Below are positions 44,073 to 52,381 of a DNA stretch of 64,000 bases, piece by piece. This stretch comes from an uncultured Clostridia bacterium (lineage in GTDB: Bacteria > Bacillota > Clostridia > Oscillospirales > Acutalibacteraceae). The notes beneath the pieces were generated by a model. The model made no database searches, was not told the DNA's origin, and saw only the letters and a program-made list of their open reading frames with translations. A program made the translations under genes and the position numbers. The DNA is taken from the NCBI GenBank assembly GCA_946184295.1, contig CAMHEZ010000004.1, positions 29,531 to 93,530 of the forward strand, in the 5' to 3' direction. How positions within the stretch are numbered: the stretch's first letter is position 1; the number at the start of each line of letters is the position of its first letter.

Positions 44073-44573
44073 ATGAAACGACTTCTCACGATGGATTTGA
44101 AGAATTATACCGACGATATGCCCGTGTTTGAAAAGCACACCGTGCGAGCTGTCATCCTGCGGGACGGCAAGATGGCGATGCAGCTCAGCGGCCGGGGAGA
44201 ATACAAAATTCCCGGCGGCGGCGTGGAGAGGGACGAGAGCCATGTTGACGCGCTGCTGCGCGAGGTGCGCGAGGAGACAGGCCTGCTGGTGATTCCCGAA
44301 AGTATCCGTCCGGTTGGCGAGATTCTGGAACTGCGGGAGGACGTGTTTCAAAAGGGTACCAAATATGTCTGTCACTCCTATTTCTATTTCTGCGACGCGG
44401 AGTCCGAAACCGTCGCGACCAGCATGACTTCCAGTGAGATTGCCAAAGGCTTCCACCCCGTGTGGGAAACGCCGGCGCGTATTGTCGCCGCCAACGAACG
44501 CCTTCAGACCGAAGACTGGCAGAAGCGCGACACGGAATTTGTGCGTATGCTGGCGGAAGGAACGGTTCGCTGA
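44073..44573 (+). CDS. Nudix hydrolase
   Basis: A 166-residue Nudix protein. The box GGGVERDESHVDALLREVRE (then ETGL) starts near residue 49. KHTVRAVILRDGKMAMQLSG precedes it. The substrate is unknown; the length and ETGLLV extension resemble ADP-ribose-type hydrolases only loosely. AGAAAGGCGG precedes the ATG. Confidence 0.85.
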   Translation: MKRLLTMDLKNYTDDMPVFEKHTVRAVILRDGKMAMQLSGRGEYKIPGGGVERDESHVDALLREVREETGLLVIPESIRPVGEILELREDVFQKGTKYVCHSYFYFCDAESETVATSMTSSEIAKGFHPVWETPARIVAANERLQTEDWQKRDTEFVRMLAEGTVR

Positions 44574-44595
44574 AAAACTGACAAAGCAAAGAAAG

Positions 44596-44636
44596 AACGC
44601 ACCGCGAAGAGAATTTTCTCAACGCGGTGCGTTTCA
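44596..44636 (+). terminator. Hairpin terminator after the Nudix gene
   Basis: AACGCACCGCG / CGCGGTGCGTT is a perfect 11-bp stem with an inner GAGAA/TTCTC stem, followed by TCATC. The T-run is short, so read-through into rlmH is possible. Confidence 0.65.
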
Positions 44637-44657
44637 TCAAACAGGGAGGAAAAAAGC

Positions 44658-45140
44658 ATGCTTGCAGTGAATATCGTCTGTGTGGGAAATCTGAAGGAAT
44701 CGTACTGGCGCGACGCCTGCGGGGAATACGCCAAGCGGCTGGGCGCGTTTTGCAAATTCGGCATTACGGAGCTGCCCGAAAGCCGTCTGCCCAAGTCGTA
44801 TTCCGAGGGGGATATTGCCAAGGTAGTGGAAACCGAAGGGGCGCGTATTCTTGAAAAAATCCCATCCGGCAGCTTTGTGATTGCCATGTGCATTGAGGGA
44901 AAGGAATTGTCCTCTCCGGCGCTGGCGGCGCAATTGGAGAAAATCGCGGTCAACGGCAGGAGCCGGGTGGATTTTGTGATCGGCGGTTCCTACGGGCTGA
45001 GTGAGGCCGTCAAGATGCGGGCCGATCTGCGGCTGTCCATGTCCCCCATGACGTTTCCACACCAGCTGGCGCGGGTCATGCTCTGTGAGCAGATCTACCG
45101 TGCCTTTTCCATTAATGCCGATACCAAGTATCACAAGTAG
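44658..45140 (+). CDS. rlmH: 23S rRNA pseudouridine-1915 N3-methyltransferase RlmH
   Basis: A 160-residue SPOUT methyltransferase acting on the intact 70S ribosome. NIVCVGNLKESYWRDACGEY opens it. The SAM knot is FVIGGSYGLSEAVKMRADLR with LSMSPMTFPHQLARVMLCEQ, and the C terminus is YRAFSINADTKYHK, all typical of RlmH. GGGAGG lies before the ATG. Confidence 0.96.
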   Translation: MLAVNIVCVGNLKESYWRDACGEYAKRLGAFCKFGITELPESRLPKSYSEGDIAKVVETEGARILEKIPSGSFVIAMCIEGKELSSPALAAQLEKIAVNGRSRVDFVIGGSYGLSEAVKMRADLRLSMSPMTFPHQLARVMLCEQIYRAFSINADTKYHK

Positions 45141-45149
45141 TTCTTGCCT

Positions 45150-45605
45150 CTAGCCTCGGACTGAAAACATCCAGTAGATGATGCCGTAGATGATGGAGGC
45201 GGAAATGCCGAAAACCAGCACAGGTCCGGCGATTTTGAACATATTCGCGCCGATGCCGAAAACGTGGCCTTCCGATTTAAATTCGATGGCGGGCGAGACG
45301 ATGGAATTGGAGAAGCCCGTGATGGGAACCAGCGTTCCGGCGCCTGCCCGTTTAGCGATCTTGGCGAAGAGCCCCAGTGCGGTGAGGATGGCCGCGATGG
45401 CGACGAGGGTGATGGAAGCGGCCGATTTGGCGGTGCTTTCAGCGAAATTGAGCTTGAGCATCACGTCGGTCACGAGCTGGCCGACGCAGCAGATGGCGCC
45501 TCCCGCAACAAAGGCCGCAAGACAGTCCTTGACGATGGGAGAGGGGGGAACGGCCTGCTGTGCCATACGGTTGTATTCCTGGGGTGTGAGTTTTTTTTCT
45601 GACAT
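45150..45605 (-). CDS. spoVAC: Stage V sporulation protein AC
   Basis: A 151-residue membrane protein with four helices (CLAAFVAGGAICCVGQLVTD, SITLVAIAAILTALGLFAKI and others). GAGTLVPITGFSNSIVSPAIEFKSEG is the SpoVA signature. SpoVAC forms part of the channel that moves dipicolinic acid into and out of the spore. AAAGGAG lies before the ATG on the minus strand. In most spore formers spoVAC is followed by spoVAD and spoVAE; here the next thing downstream is rlmH on the opposite strand, so the gene is alone. Confidence 0.92.
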   Translation of the reverse strand: MSEKKLTPQEYNRMAQQAVPPSPIVKDCLAAFVAGGAICCVGQLVTDVMLKLNFAESTAKSAASITLVAIAAILTALGLFAKIAKRAGAGTLVPITGFSNSIVSPAIEFKSEGHVFGIGANMFKIAGPVLVFGISASIIYGIIYWMFSVRG

Positions 45606-45783
45606 TTCAGATCAGCTCCTTTGGCATTATTTTCTCCGTTCCGGGGCGAAATATGCGCTTCGATTACAGGGAAGAACGGCGGTCTTTTACTGACAAAATC
45701 ACAAATTTTGGCCGACTTCAATCGAATTTTATGTGAAAAATGTGGAAATGTGGCCTTGGTTTTGAATTTTAAAAGGGAAGTGC

Positions 45784-45812
45784 TTTACAAATTTTCGATG
45801 ATACAGTATAAT
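45784..45812 (+). promoter_or_regulatory. Promoter of the phosphoglucomutase gene
   Basis: TTTACA (45784-45789), a 17-base spacer and TATAAT (45807-45812), with a ~130-base leader. The 344-base gap shared with spoVAC contains, on the minus strand, GCATA (45656-45652) upstream of an A/T-rich stretch, a weak hint of a forespore sigma-G promoter. Confidence 0.65.
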
Positions 45813-45949
45813 AATGTTAGTTATCTTTAATGAGAAACAGACAGATAACGGTTATGAATTTGAATGTGACGGCATACGGCGGACCTGTCGATCGGGTGGG
45901 GTCGTGTGCGTCTGCTTTTGATATATTTATGAAATGGAGGCCAATCAAT

Positions 45950-47668
45950 ATGGCAAACGATATGGAAATGAAGCTTTACGAAACATGGGTTGGGAAGGCG
46001 GACGACGCGGACGTGGCAGCCGAGTTAAAGGCCGTGGCAGGCAAGGACGAGGAAATCAGCGACAGATTTTACCGTTATCTGGAATTCGGCACAGGCGGCC
46101 TGCGCGGCGTAATCGGCGCCGGTACCAACCGTATGAATGTCTACACCGTGAGCATGGCGACGCAGGCTTTGGCGGATTATCTCACTGCCAAAGGCGATCA
46201 GCGCGGCGTGGCCATTGGCTATGATTCCCGCAACAAGTCCACCGATTTTGCCAAGTGTGCCGCGGCAACGCTGGCGGCCAACGGCATCAAGGCGTATCTG
46301 TATACCGAGCTGATGCCCACTCCTTTGGTGAGCTATGCCGTGCGTGAGCTGAATTGCGGCGCGGGTATCATGATTACCGCCAGCCACAATCCCGCGAAAT
46401 ACAACGGCTTCAAGTGCTACGGCGCAGACGGCTGTCAGATGACCGACGGCGCGGCCGGAGAGGTTTACGGCTTCATGCAGAAGCTGGATATTTTCAATGA
46501 CGTCAAGCGCGGCGATTTTGACGCGCTCATGGCCGAGGGCTTGATCGAGTGGATCGATCAGTCTTTGGTGGAGCGGTTCCTCGACGATGTGGAGGCGTGC
46601 TCTGTCAATCCGGGTCTGTGCAAGGACGCGGGTTTCAAGGTGATTTACACCCCGCTCTGCGGCACGGGCAACAAGCCGGTGCGCGCGATTCTCAAGCGAA
46701 TCGGCATTCAGGACGTGGTGGTCGTTCCCGAACAGGAACTGCCCGACGGCAATTTCCCGACCTGTCCCTATCCGAATCCCGAAATCCGAGAGGCCTTTGC
46801 CTGTGCGCTCAAGCTGGCCGAGACTGAGCAGCCCGATCTGTTGCTGGCTACCGACCCCGACTGTGACCGTGTGGGTATCGCGGTCAAGTCCGCTGACGGC
46901 TACCGTCTGATGTCCGGCAACGAAGTGGGCGCGATGATGATGAATTACATGCTTTCCTGCCGCAAGGAGAACGGCACGCTGCCTGCCAATCCGGTTTGTG
47001 TGAATACGATTGTCACGAGCGATCTCGGTACCAAGATTGCCGAGAAGTATGGCTGTGAGCTGCGCAAGGTGCTTACCGGCTTCAAATACATTGGTGAGAT
47101 TATCGGCTGGCTGGAAGCCGACGGGGAAAAGGAACGCTTCGTTATGGGCTATGAGGAGAGCTACGGCTATCTTTGCGGCACCTACGCACGCGACAAGGAT
47201 GCGGTGGTCGCTTCCATGATGATTTGCGAGATGGCCGCTTACTATAAGAAACAGGGCAAGTCGCTGCTCGATGTGATGGATGAGATTTATGCCGAGTTCG
47301 GTTACTACCGCAACCGTCTGCTCAACTACGCGTTCGAGGGTGAAGCGGGCATGAAGGTCATGAATCAGATTATGGACACGCTGCGTCAGAATCCGCTGAC
47401 GGAAATCGCGGGTGAAAAGGTAGTTACGGTGAGCGATTACAAGCTCTCTGTGCAGAAGAATCTCACCGACGGCACCGAGACCGAAATCAAGCTGCCCAAG
47501 AGCAACGTGCTGGCTTACAAGTTGGCAAACGGCGGTTCCTTCATCGTGCGTCCCTCCGGCACCGAGCCGAAGATCAAGGTCTACGCGGCGGCTGTCGGCA
47601 CGCCGGAATCCACGGACGTCACGCTCGACGCATACGAGAAGGCGGCCAATGCCATCATGGGCAAGTAA
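45950..47668 (+). CDS. Phosphoglucomutase / phosphomannomutase
   Basis: A 572-residue alpha-D-phosphohexomutase of the PgcA type. The phosphoserine motif is ITASHNPAKYNG with Ser145. The metal loop is TDPDCDRVGI, the sugar-specificity loop is MGYEESYGYL, and the phosphate loop is VRPSGTEPKIKVY. It interconverts glucose-6-P and glucose-1-P and feeds UDP-glucose synthesis. ATG 45950 follows GGAGG by 9 bases; the frame is open upstream to 45830 without an RBS. Confidence 0.94.
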   Translation: MANDMEMKLYETWVGKADDADVAAELKAVAGKDEEISDRFYRYLEFGTGGLRGVIGAGTNRMNVYTVSMATQALADYLTAKGDQRGVAIGYDSRNKSTDFAKCAAATLAANGIKAYLYTELMPTPLVSYAVRELNCGAGIMITASHNPAKYNGFKCYGADGCQMTDGAAGEVYGFMQKLDIFNDVKRGDFDALMAEGLIEWIDQSLVERFLDDVEACSVNPGLCKDAGFKVIYTPLCGTGNKPVRAILKRIGIQDVVVVPEQELPDGNFPTCPYPNPEIREAFACALKLAETEQPDLLLATDPDCDRVGIAVKSADGYRLMSGNEVGAMMMNYMLSCRKENGTLPANPVCVNTIVTSDLGTKIAEKYGCELRKVLTGFKYIGEIIGWLEADGEKERFVMGYEESYGYLCGTYARDKDAVVASMMICEMAAYYKKQGKSLLDVMDEIYAEFGYYRNRLLNYAFEGEAGMKVMNQIMDTLRQNPLTEIAGEKVVTVSDYKLSVQKNLTDGTETEIKLPKSNVLAYKLANGGSFIVRPSGTEPKIKVYAAAVGTPESTDVTLDAYEKAANAIMGK

Positions 47669-47707
47669 TCTGCCGGCAATTGATATTGTATATTTTACAC
47701 AAAAATC

Positions 47708-47753
47708 AGCGAGAGGTCGAGATTTTTATGAGAATTTCGACTTCTCGCTTTTA
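47708..47753 (+). terminator. Intrinsic terminator after the phosphoglucomutase gene
   Basis: AGCGAGAGGTCGAGA / TTTCGACTTCTCGCT stem followed by TTTATTG. Confidence 0.85.
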
Positions 47754-47771
47754 TTGTTCATATTTATATGG

Positions 47772-47777
47772 TATAAT
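47772..47777 (+). promoter_or_regulatory. Extended -10 promoter of manA
   Basis: TATAAT preceded by ATGG (TGN-type extended -10), 34 bases before the manA start. The -35 is poor (TTTATT, 16-base spacer). Confidence 0.45.
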
Positions 47778-47810
47778 GCAAGGGATACATGGAAAGGGTG
47801 GTGGTCATGA

Positions 47811-48776
47811 ATGACCGAGACGACCATGATAAAATTAAAGCCGGCCTTTCGCGATCTGATCTGGGGCGGTACCAAGCTGAAAACCGATTTTTTATTGGAT
47901 ACGCCTTATGAGCATACCGCGGAGGCGCTCATGCTCTCCACGCGTGACGAAAGTGAAACAGTTGCGGTGGGCGGGGCATTTGACGGTTTGCCGCTGTCGC
48001 AGATTTATGCGGAACACCCGGATTTCTTCGGCGTCAACTGCACCAAGTACGAACGCTTTCCGCTGCTGATTAAACTCATTGATACGATGGACGATATTTC
48101 CGTGCAGGTGCACCCCGATGACGAGTATGCCCGCGAGGTGTCGGGGGAGTCGGGCAAGGTGCAGTTGTGGTATGTGGTGGATTGCGAACCCGGCGCTTAT
48201 CTGATCTGCGGGTTCAATGACGAACTGACCATTGAGGATTTCCGGCATCGCATTGAAAACGACACGCTGATTTCCTCCGTGAATACTTACGAGGTAAAAA
48301 AAGGGGATACGTTCTATATCGAGCCGGGTACGCTCCACGCCATCGGCAGGGATATCCTGCTCGCGGAGATCGGACAAAATTCCGAGCTGTCCTACCGCGT
48401 GTACGATTACAGCCGTGTGGACGAAAACGGCGAGAGCCGTCCGCTCAACATTGAGCAGGCGCTCGATGTGACCATCACCGCGCCGCCGACCGTACCGGCG
48501 GGGCCGCTGGTGCCGCGTGCGGAGATCGACGGCCACTATGAAACGCTGCTCGGTCGCAGTGAACACTTCGCTTCGTCGCTGTGGGAAGTAGAGGAAACCG
48601 CCATGCTGAGTGCGCCTGACGAATCTTTTGTTTCGCTGCTGATGATCGAGGGCACGCTCAATATCAACAACGATGAAATGTTTGCACGCAAGGGGGAGTC
48701 GGTGCTCATCGCGGCGGGGCGCAAAGATATACTCCTGAGCGGTATGGGCAAATTTATTGCCACGGTTGTGGAGTAG
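47811..48776 (+). CDS. manA: Class I mannose-6-phosphate isomerase
   Basis: A 321-residue cupin enzyme that interconverts fructose-6-P and mannose-6-P. KPAFRDLIWGGTKLK opens it. The zinc site is SVQVHPDDEYA (Q-x-H-P-D-D) with EIEPGTLHAIG-like YIEPGTLHAIGRDILLAEIG. The active-site strand is GQNSELSYRVYDYSRVDENG. GGTGGTGG precedes the ATG. Its position beside phosphoglucomutase points to sugar-nucleotide supply. Confidence 0.93.
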   Translation: MTETTMIKLKPAFRDLIWGGTKLKTDFLLDTPYEHTAEALMLSTRDESETVAVGGAFDGLPLSQIYAEHPDFFGVNCTKYERFPLLIKLIDTMDDISVQVHPDDEYAREVSGESGKVQLWYVVDCEPGAYLICGFNDELTIEDFRHRIENDTLISSVNTYEVKKGDTFYIEPGTLHAIGRDILLAEIGQNSELSYRVYDYSRVDENGESRPLNIEQALDVTITAPPTVPAGPLVPRAEIDGHYETLLGRSEHFASSLWEVEETAMLSAPDESFVSLLMIEGTLNINNDEMFARKGESVLIAAGRKDILLSGMGKFIATVVE

Positions 48777-48801
48777 TTTTGGAAAAGGACGGTTAATCAT
48801 T

Positions 48802-49815
48802 TTGAACAGCATCAAGAAAAAAATTTGTGCGCTGGTCGTTTCGCTGCTGTGTTTTGCGGTCGGTGCGGTGAGCGTATGGGCAGATTCGCAGTATGTGAAT
48901 GAGGATCAGTTTTATGGCAAAATTGACGGTGTGAACGTATATATTTCCGCCGACAAGTTCCTGTACCATTTTTCGGGAGAGATTCCCGGTGTAACGATCT
49001 GCGGATATAAGGGAAGTTTATCCAAACTGACCCTTCCCGATGAAATCAACGGGCGCGCCGTGTCGGCTATTGATGACAACGTGATGGCGGGCAACGATAA
49101 GATTACCGCGCTGACCGTTCCGTCCTCCGTGCTGGCGATGGGGGAAGGGAGCTTCTGCGGCTGCGGCAAGCTGGAGAGCGTGACGTTGTCCGGCAGTGTG
49201 ACGGAGCTGACAGGGGTTTTCTGCGATTGTCCGCGGCTGAAGGAAATTGTGATTCCGTTCGGTGTGACGACGGTCAACAACAGCTTCCGCAACTGTATTG
49301 CTTTGCGAAACGTCAAATTTTCCCGGAGCGTGACAGAACTGGGGCAAGGCAGCTTTAACGGGTGCAGCGCCATCGAGCAGATTGAGTGGTCAACAGGCTT
49401 GTATCATCTGGGCGACGCCTTTGACGGCAGCAAAATGCTGTCAACGATTCACATTCCCAAGGGTATTGTCACCATTGACGGCGCGTTTGACAATTGCTCG
49501 TTTGCCGAGAGACTGGAACTGCCGGACTCGGTGCTCTACATCAACAGCGGTTTCAACGGCTGTTCGGCGCTGCGCGACGTGAATCTGCCGGAAGGTCTGG
49601 TGTATATCGGCGGTGCATTTGGAGATTGTACGTCGCTTCGCAGCGTGTCGATTCCGCCGAAAACGGAATTGAACGGCGCGTTTATGAATTGTTCCCAGCT
49701 CAGTCTTGACCATCGCACGGATTCGCCCCACTTTGTGCTGATTACACTGCTGGTGGTGGCGTTGCTCTGCGGCGGCGGTTATGTGGTGCGCAAATGTATC
49801 AGTCCAAACGCATGA
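48802..49815 (+). CDS. BspA-type leucine-rich-repeat surface protein
   Basis: A 337-residue exported protein. A signal-like segment spans about 1-27 (KKKICALVVSLLCFAVGAVSVWA). About ten LRR_5-type repeats follow, for example LTLPDEINGRAVSAIDDNVM, ESVTLSGSVTELTGVFCDC and DVNLPEGLVYIGGAFGDC. A C-terminal membrane helix (FVLITLLVVALLCGGGYVV) and basic end VRKCISPNA anchor it. Repeats carry paired Cys (FCGC, FCDC, FNGC) at regular spacing. Such proteins bind host or surface ligands. The start is TTG 48802 after AAAAGGACGG. Confidence 0.82.
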   Translation: MNSIKKKICALVVSLLCFAVGAVSVWADSQYVNEDQFYGKIDGVNVYISADKFLYHFSGEIPGVTICGYKGSLSKLTLPDEINGRAVSAIDDNVMAGNDKITALTVPSSVLAMGEGSFCGCGKLESVTLSGSVTELTGVFCDCPRLKEIVIPFGVTTVNNSFRNCIALRNVKFSRSVTELGQGSFNGCSAIEQIEWSTGLYHLGDAFDGSKMLSTIHIPKGIVTIDGAFDNCSFAERLELPDSVLYINSGFNGCSALRDVNLPEGLVYIGGAFGDCTSLRSVSIPPKTELNGAFMNCSQLSLDHRTDSPHFVLITLLVVALLCGGGYVVRKCISPNA

Positions 49816-49859
49816 TCCGCTGAACCTGATGGATCAATGAAAAAAAGCGAAAAGGCATG

Positions 49860-49896
49860 CCCCGAAAACAGGTGAAGGTCTGTTTCCGGGGTGTTT
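49860..49896 (+). terminator. Intrinsic terminator after the LRR gene
   Basis: CCCCGAAAACAG / CTGTTTCCGGGG stem with a GTGAAGGT loop, followed by TGTTTTG. Confidence 0.8.
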
Positions 49897-49946
49897 TGTG
49901 ATATACCGCAAAAATGAAATCTCGGACAATTTTACACGTCAACAAA

Positions 49947-49975
49947 TTGACATACAGGCGAAAAAATGCTATGAT
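49947..49975 (+). promoter_or_regulatory. Promoter of the esterase-like gene
   Basis: TTGACA (49947-49952), a 17-base spacer and TATGAT (49970-49975). Transcription would start near 49982, right before the structured leader. Confidence 0.75.
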
Positions 49976-49994
49976 AGTCAGTAGCTTTATTAGC

Positions 49995-50089
49995 TAAGGA
50001 TACGCTGAATAAAGGCGCAGCCGTCGATTCCGCGCCGCGAGGATACGTCTTTGAGCGGTGCGAGAATCGACTGATTCAGCGTTTCCTTA
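49995..50089 (+). ncRNA. Structured 5' leader RNA of unknown class
   Basis: Outer stem TAAGGATACGCTGAAT (49995-50010) with ATTCAGCGTTTCCTTA (50074-50089): 15 of 16 pairs. Inner stem GTCGATTC (50023-50030) with GAATCGAC (50064-50071), continued by CGCGCCGC (50031-50038) with GCGGTGCG (50055-50062), closing a 16-base loop. The 12-base asymmetric strand AAAGGCGCAGCC joins the two. It fills the whole leader and ends 6 bases before GGAGG. It matches no riboswitch consensus I know and has no T-run. Confidence 0.6.
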
Positions 50090-50109
50090 ACGACCGGAGG
50101 TTGATAACA

Positions 50110-50871
50110 ATGGCGGTTTTACAGGGCAGTTTTTTATCCTCGGAGCTTGGCAGGCTTACGCCTTTTACAGTGATACTCCCGCACGATACTGTGACCAATC
50201 CCCCTTCACAGGGATTTCCCGTGCTGTATATTCTGCCGGGACGCACAGACGACTGCAACACATGGCTCTATCGCACCAATATTGAGCGGTATGCCTATTT
50301 CAAGAATATCGCGGTGGTCATTCCCAGCGGCGACGGCAGCTTTTATGCCAATATGGCGGGTGGCGGGCGTTATTTTTCCATGGTCACCAAGGAATTGCCC
50401 GAAGTGGTCAACAATATGTTCCGTGTGGGCTTCACGCGGCAGCATACCTATATCGCGGGGGCGGCGATGGGCGGCTATGGCGCTCTGCGCTGTGCGCTGA
50501 GCTATCCCGAACAGTACGCGGGTTGTATCGCGCTGTCGCCGATTGCGGACATTGAGGACTTTGTGAATAAGGAAATCAGCGCGGGCAATACGGGGGTCTG
50601 GCGCGGCATATTGGGCGATCGAATGCTGGTGCCGCGGGATATGGATTTGAATAATCTGGTGAGCGAGAGCCATACCTATTCGTCAATACAGCCGTTGATC
50701 TATGTGGCTTGCGGCAAGCGCGACGATCTCTATCCCTCGGTTGTGCGGTTCCGCGATATGCTCGACCGCAACAAGTTGGATTTTATCTTTGAACAGGCCG
50801 ACGCAGGGCATGAATGGGGCTTCTGGGACGTGGCGATTCAGCGCGGCCTGGACAGCGTGATAAAAAATTAG
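50110..50871 (+). CDS. Esterase-fold protein lacking the nucleophilic serine
   Basis: A 253-residue alpha/beta hydrolase of the EstA / esterase-D type. FPVLYILPGRTDDCNTWLYR provides the oxyanion-hole region. The nucleophile elbow, normally G-x-S-x-G-G, reads G117-A-A119-M-G-G (codon GCG at 50464-50466), so Ala replaces Ser. The acid is in CGKRDDLYP and the His in AGHEWGFWD; both are kept. As written it should be catalytically dead or act by another means. ATG 50110 follows CCGGAGG by 9 bases. Confidence 0.82.
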   Translation: MAVLQGSFLSSELGRLTPFTVILPHDTVTNPPSQGFPVLYILPGRTDDCNTWLYRTNIERYAYFKNIAVVIPSGDGSFYANMAGGGRYFSMVTKELPEVVNNMFRVGFTRQHTYIAGAAMGGYGALRCALSYPEQYAGCIALSPIADIEDFVNKEISAGNTGVWRGILGDRMLVPRDMDLNNLVSESHTYSSIQPLIYVACGKRDDLYPSVVRFRDMLDRNKLDFIFEQADAGHEWGFWDVAIQRGLDSVIKN

Positions 50872-50914
50872 GAGTCAAGAGTCAGGCGTTAAGAGTGAAA
50901 GGGGCTGTTGTAAG

Positions 50915-52381
50915 ATGGCAAGGATAGAAAAGCAAAATCAATCGGACAAGAAGCTGGAACAAATGCTTCACGCCAGTGCGACATATGAATTGATGCGAAA
51001 GGCCGATGAAAAATACCGCGAGCTGACGGAGCACGGCGAGAAATGTCTGACGGTGTTCTGGAAGGTGCCGTATCAGATGGTGGATATGGGCGACAGCTTT
51101 TGTTTTGTGGAGATACCGGGTTATATCAGCAACGACCCCAACGCGCTTGATCCGGCGGCGGTTTACAATTTTGATGCGCTGGCGCAGCGGAAACCGCTGC
51201 TTCGCAGGCAGTTTGCCATCCCCAAATCCGACATCGTGAGTGCGGAGATCGGCGGACGATATGCCGGTTATTTCAATCGCCTGTGCGGGTATTTGCTGCT
51301 CACGTACCGCCAGGGAAAACGAGTAAAAAAACAATATGTCTACCTGCCGGGCGTCAACAATCAGTTTGCCGTCAGGGCGTTTCTGAGCGGGATAGAGGTG
51401 ACGGTCAATCCAACTGAAAAGATGCCGCGCGGGGGCAAGCGGCGGTTTCTTGACATAAACGAAGAAAGTACGATTGGCGCACTGCTGAAATATTTCAACA
51501 AAAAAGGCAGGGCCATCAATATCGGAAATTGGCTGCTGTCGCTCTTCGCCTTGGGGCTGATTCTGGTGAATGCGGTGTTTGACCTGCCCTACCGCGATGC
51601 GGTGCGCGGTGTGGCGGCTTTGCTGCCGTTGGTGATTTATGTGCGCTTTCTCCGGTACCGCCATTTGCTGTCGCTGTTTGTCACCGGATTTCGGCGCAAA
51701 TCCGCCTATCACAAATTAAAACCGGCGTGCTTTGGCAAGATCGCGGTTCCCACAGTGGCGCTGCTGCTGACGGAAGTCTTGGAGTTCGGTATGTTGGTGT
51801 CCGTCAAGCGATATATGTTTCTGGGCTTCGCGCTGGGATTTGTGCTGACGCTACTGTATGATTTCTTTGTGCAGCGGGGCAAAAGGGAGCAGATCGGGCT
51901 GGGAATTGTCTGCGCGGCGATGTGCTTCTTTTATGCTTTTATGGCGATTTTGCCGGTCAACCGGCTGTGGATTCGACAGACCGATTCCCGCGTGATGGAT
52001 TATCCCGCCAGCCGTGCTGCGGAGGAAGTTTCGCAGGGGGAGACGTTCCACTATTGCGATGTGCATATGGCAGAGGGAAACTACTGCTTCTATATTTCCG
52101 ATGAGGATTATGACCGGCTGGCGGCACACGAACTCTCGGCGCGGGCGGACAAGTACAGCGGTCTGCTGGGCATTTCGTATTATGAATGGGAACTGGTGGA
52201 GGCGAGCGAGGAAGCCAAGCGGCATTCCGCTTTTCTGGAAAGCTTCCCTTCGGTGCCGAAGCTGGGAGAACATGCCACAGCGGAGGATTGGGAGAAGTAT
52301 CGTCGGCAGTCGCAGGAATTGTTGGAAAAGCTCACCGAACTGGTGAGCAATACGGACAAGGTATCAGACAACAACAATTAA
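50915..52381 (+). CDS. Polytopic membrane protein, unknown
   Basis: A 488-residue protein I do not recognise. A soluble N-terminal domain (about 1-195) contains YRELTEHGEKCLTVFWKVPY. Five helices lie at about 205-224, 228-248, 283-305, 308-326 and 333-353. A C-terminal domain (about 355-488) is probably outside or at the membrane face and ends in acidic, helical sequence. Start ATG 50915 follows AAAGGGG. The final AAT-TAA belongs to the left end of the adjacent repeat, so the native C terminus may be altered. Confidence 0.7.
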   Translation: MARIEKQNQSDKKLEQMLHASATYELMRKADEKYRELTEHGEKCLTVFWKVPYQMVDMGDSFCFVEIPGYISNDPNALDPAAVYNFDALAQRKPLLRRQFAIPKSDIVSAEIGGRYAGYFNRLCGYLLLTYRQGKRVKKQYVYLPGVNNQFAVRAFLSGIEVTVNPTEKMPRGGKRRFLDINEESTIGALLKYFNKKGRAINIGNWLLSLFALGLILVNAVFDLPYRDAVRGVAALLPLVIYVRFLRYRHLLSLFVTGFRRKSAYHKLKPACFGKIAVPTVALLLTEVLEFGMLVSVKRYMFLGFALGFVLTLLYDFFVQRGKREQIGLGIVCAAMCFFYAFMAILPVNRLWIRQTDSRVMDYPASRAAEEVSQGETFHYCDVHMAEGNYCFYISDEDYDRLAAHELSARADKYSGLLGISYYEWELVEASEEAKRHSAFLESFPSVPKLGEHATAEDWEKYRRQSQELLEKLTELVSNTDKVSDNNN

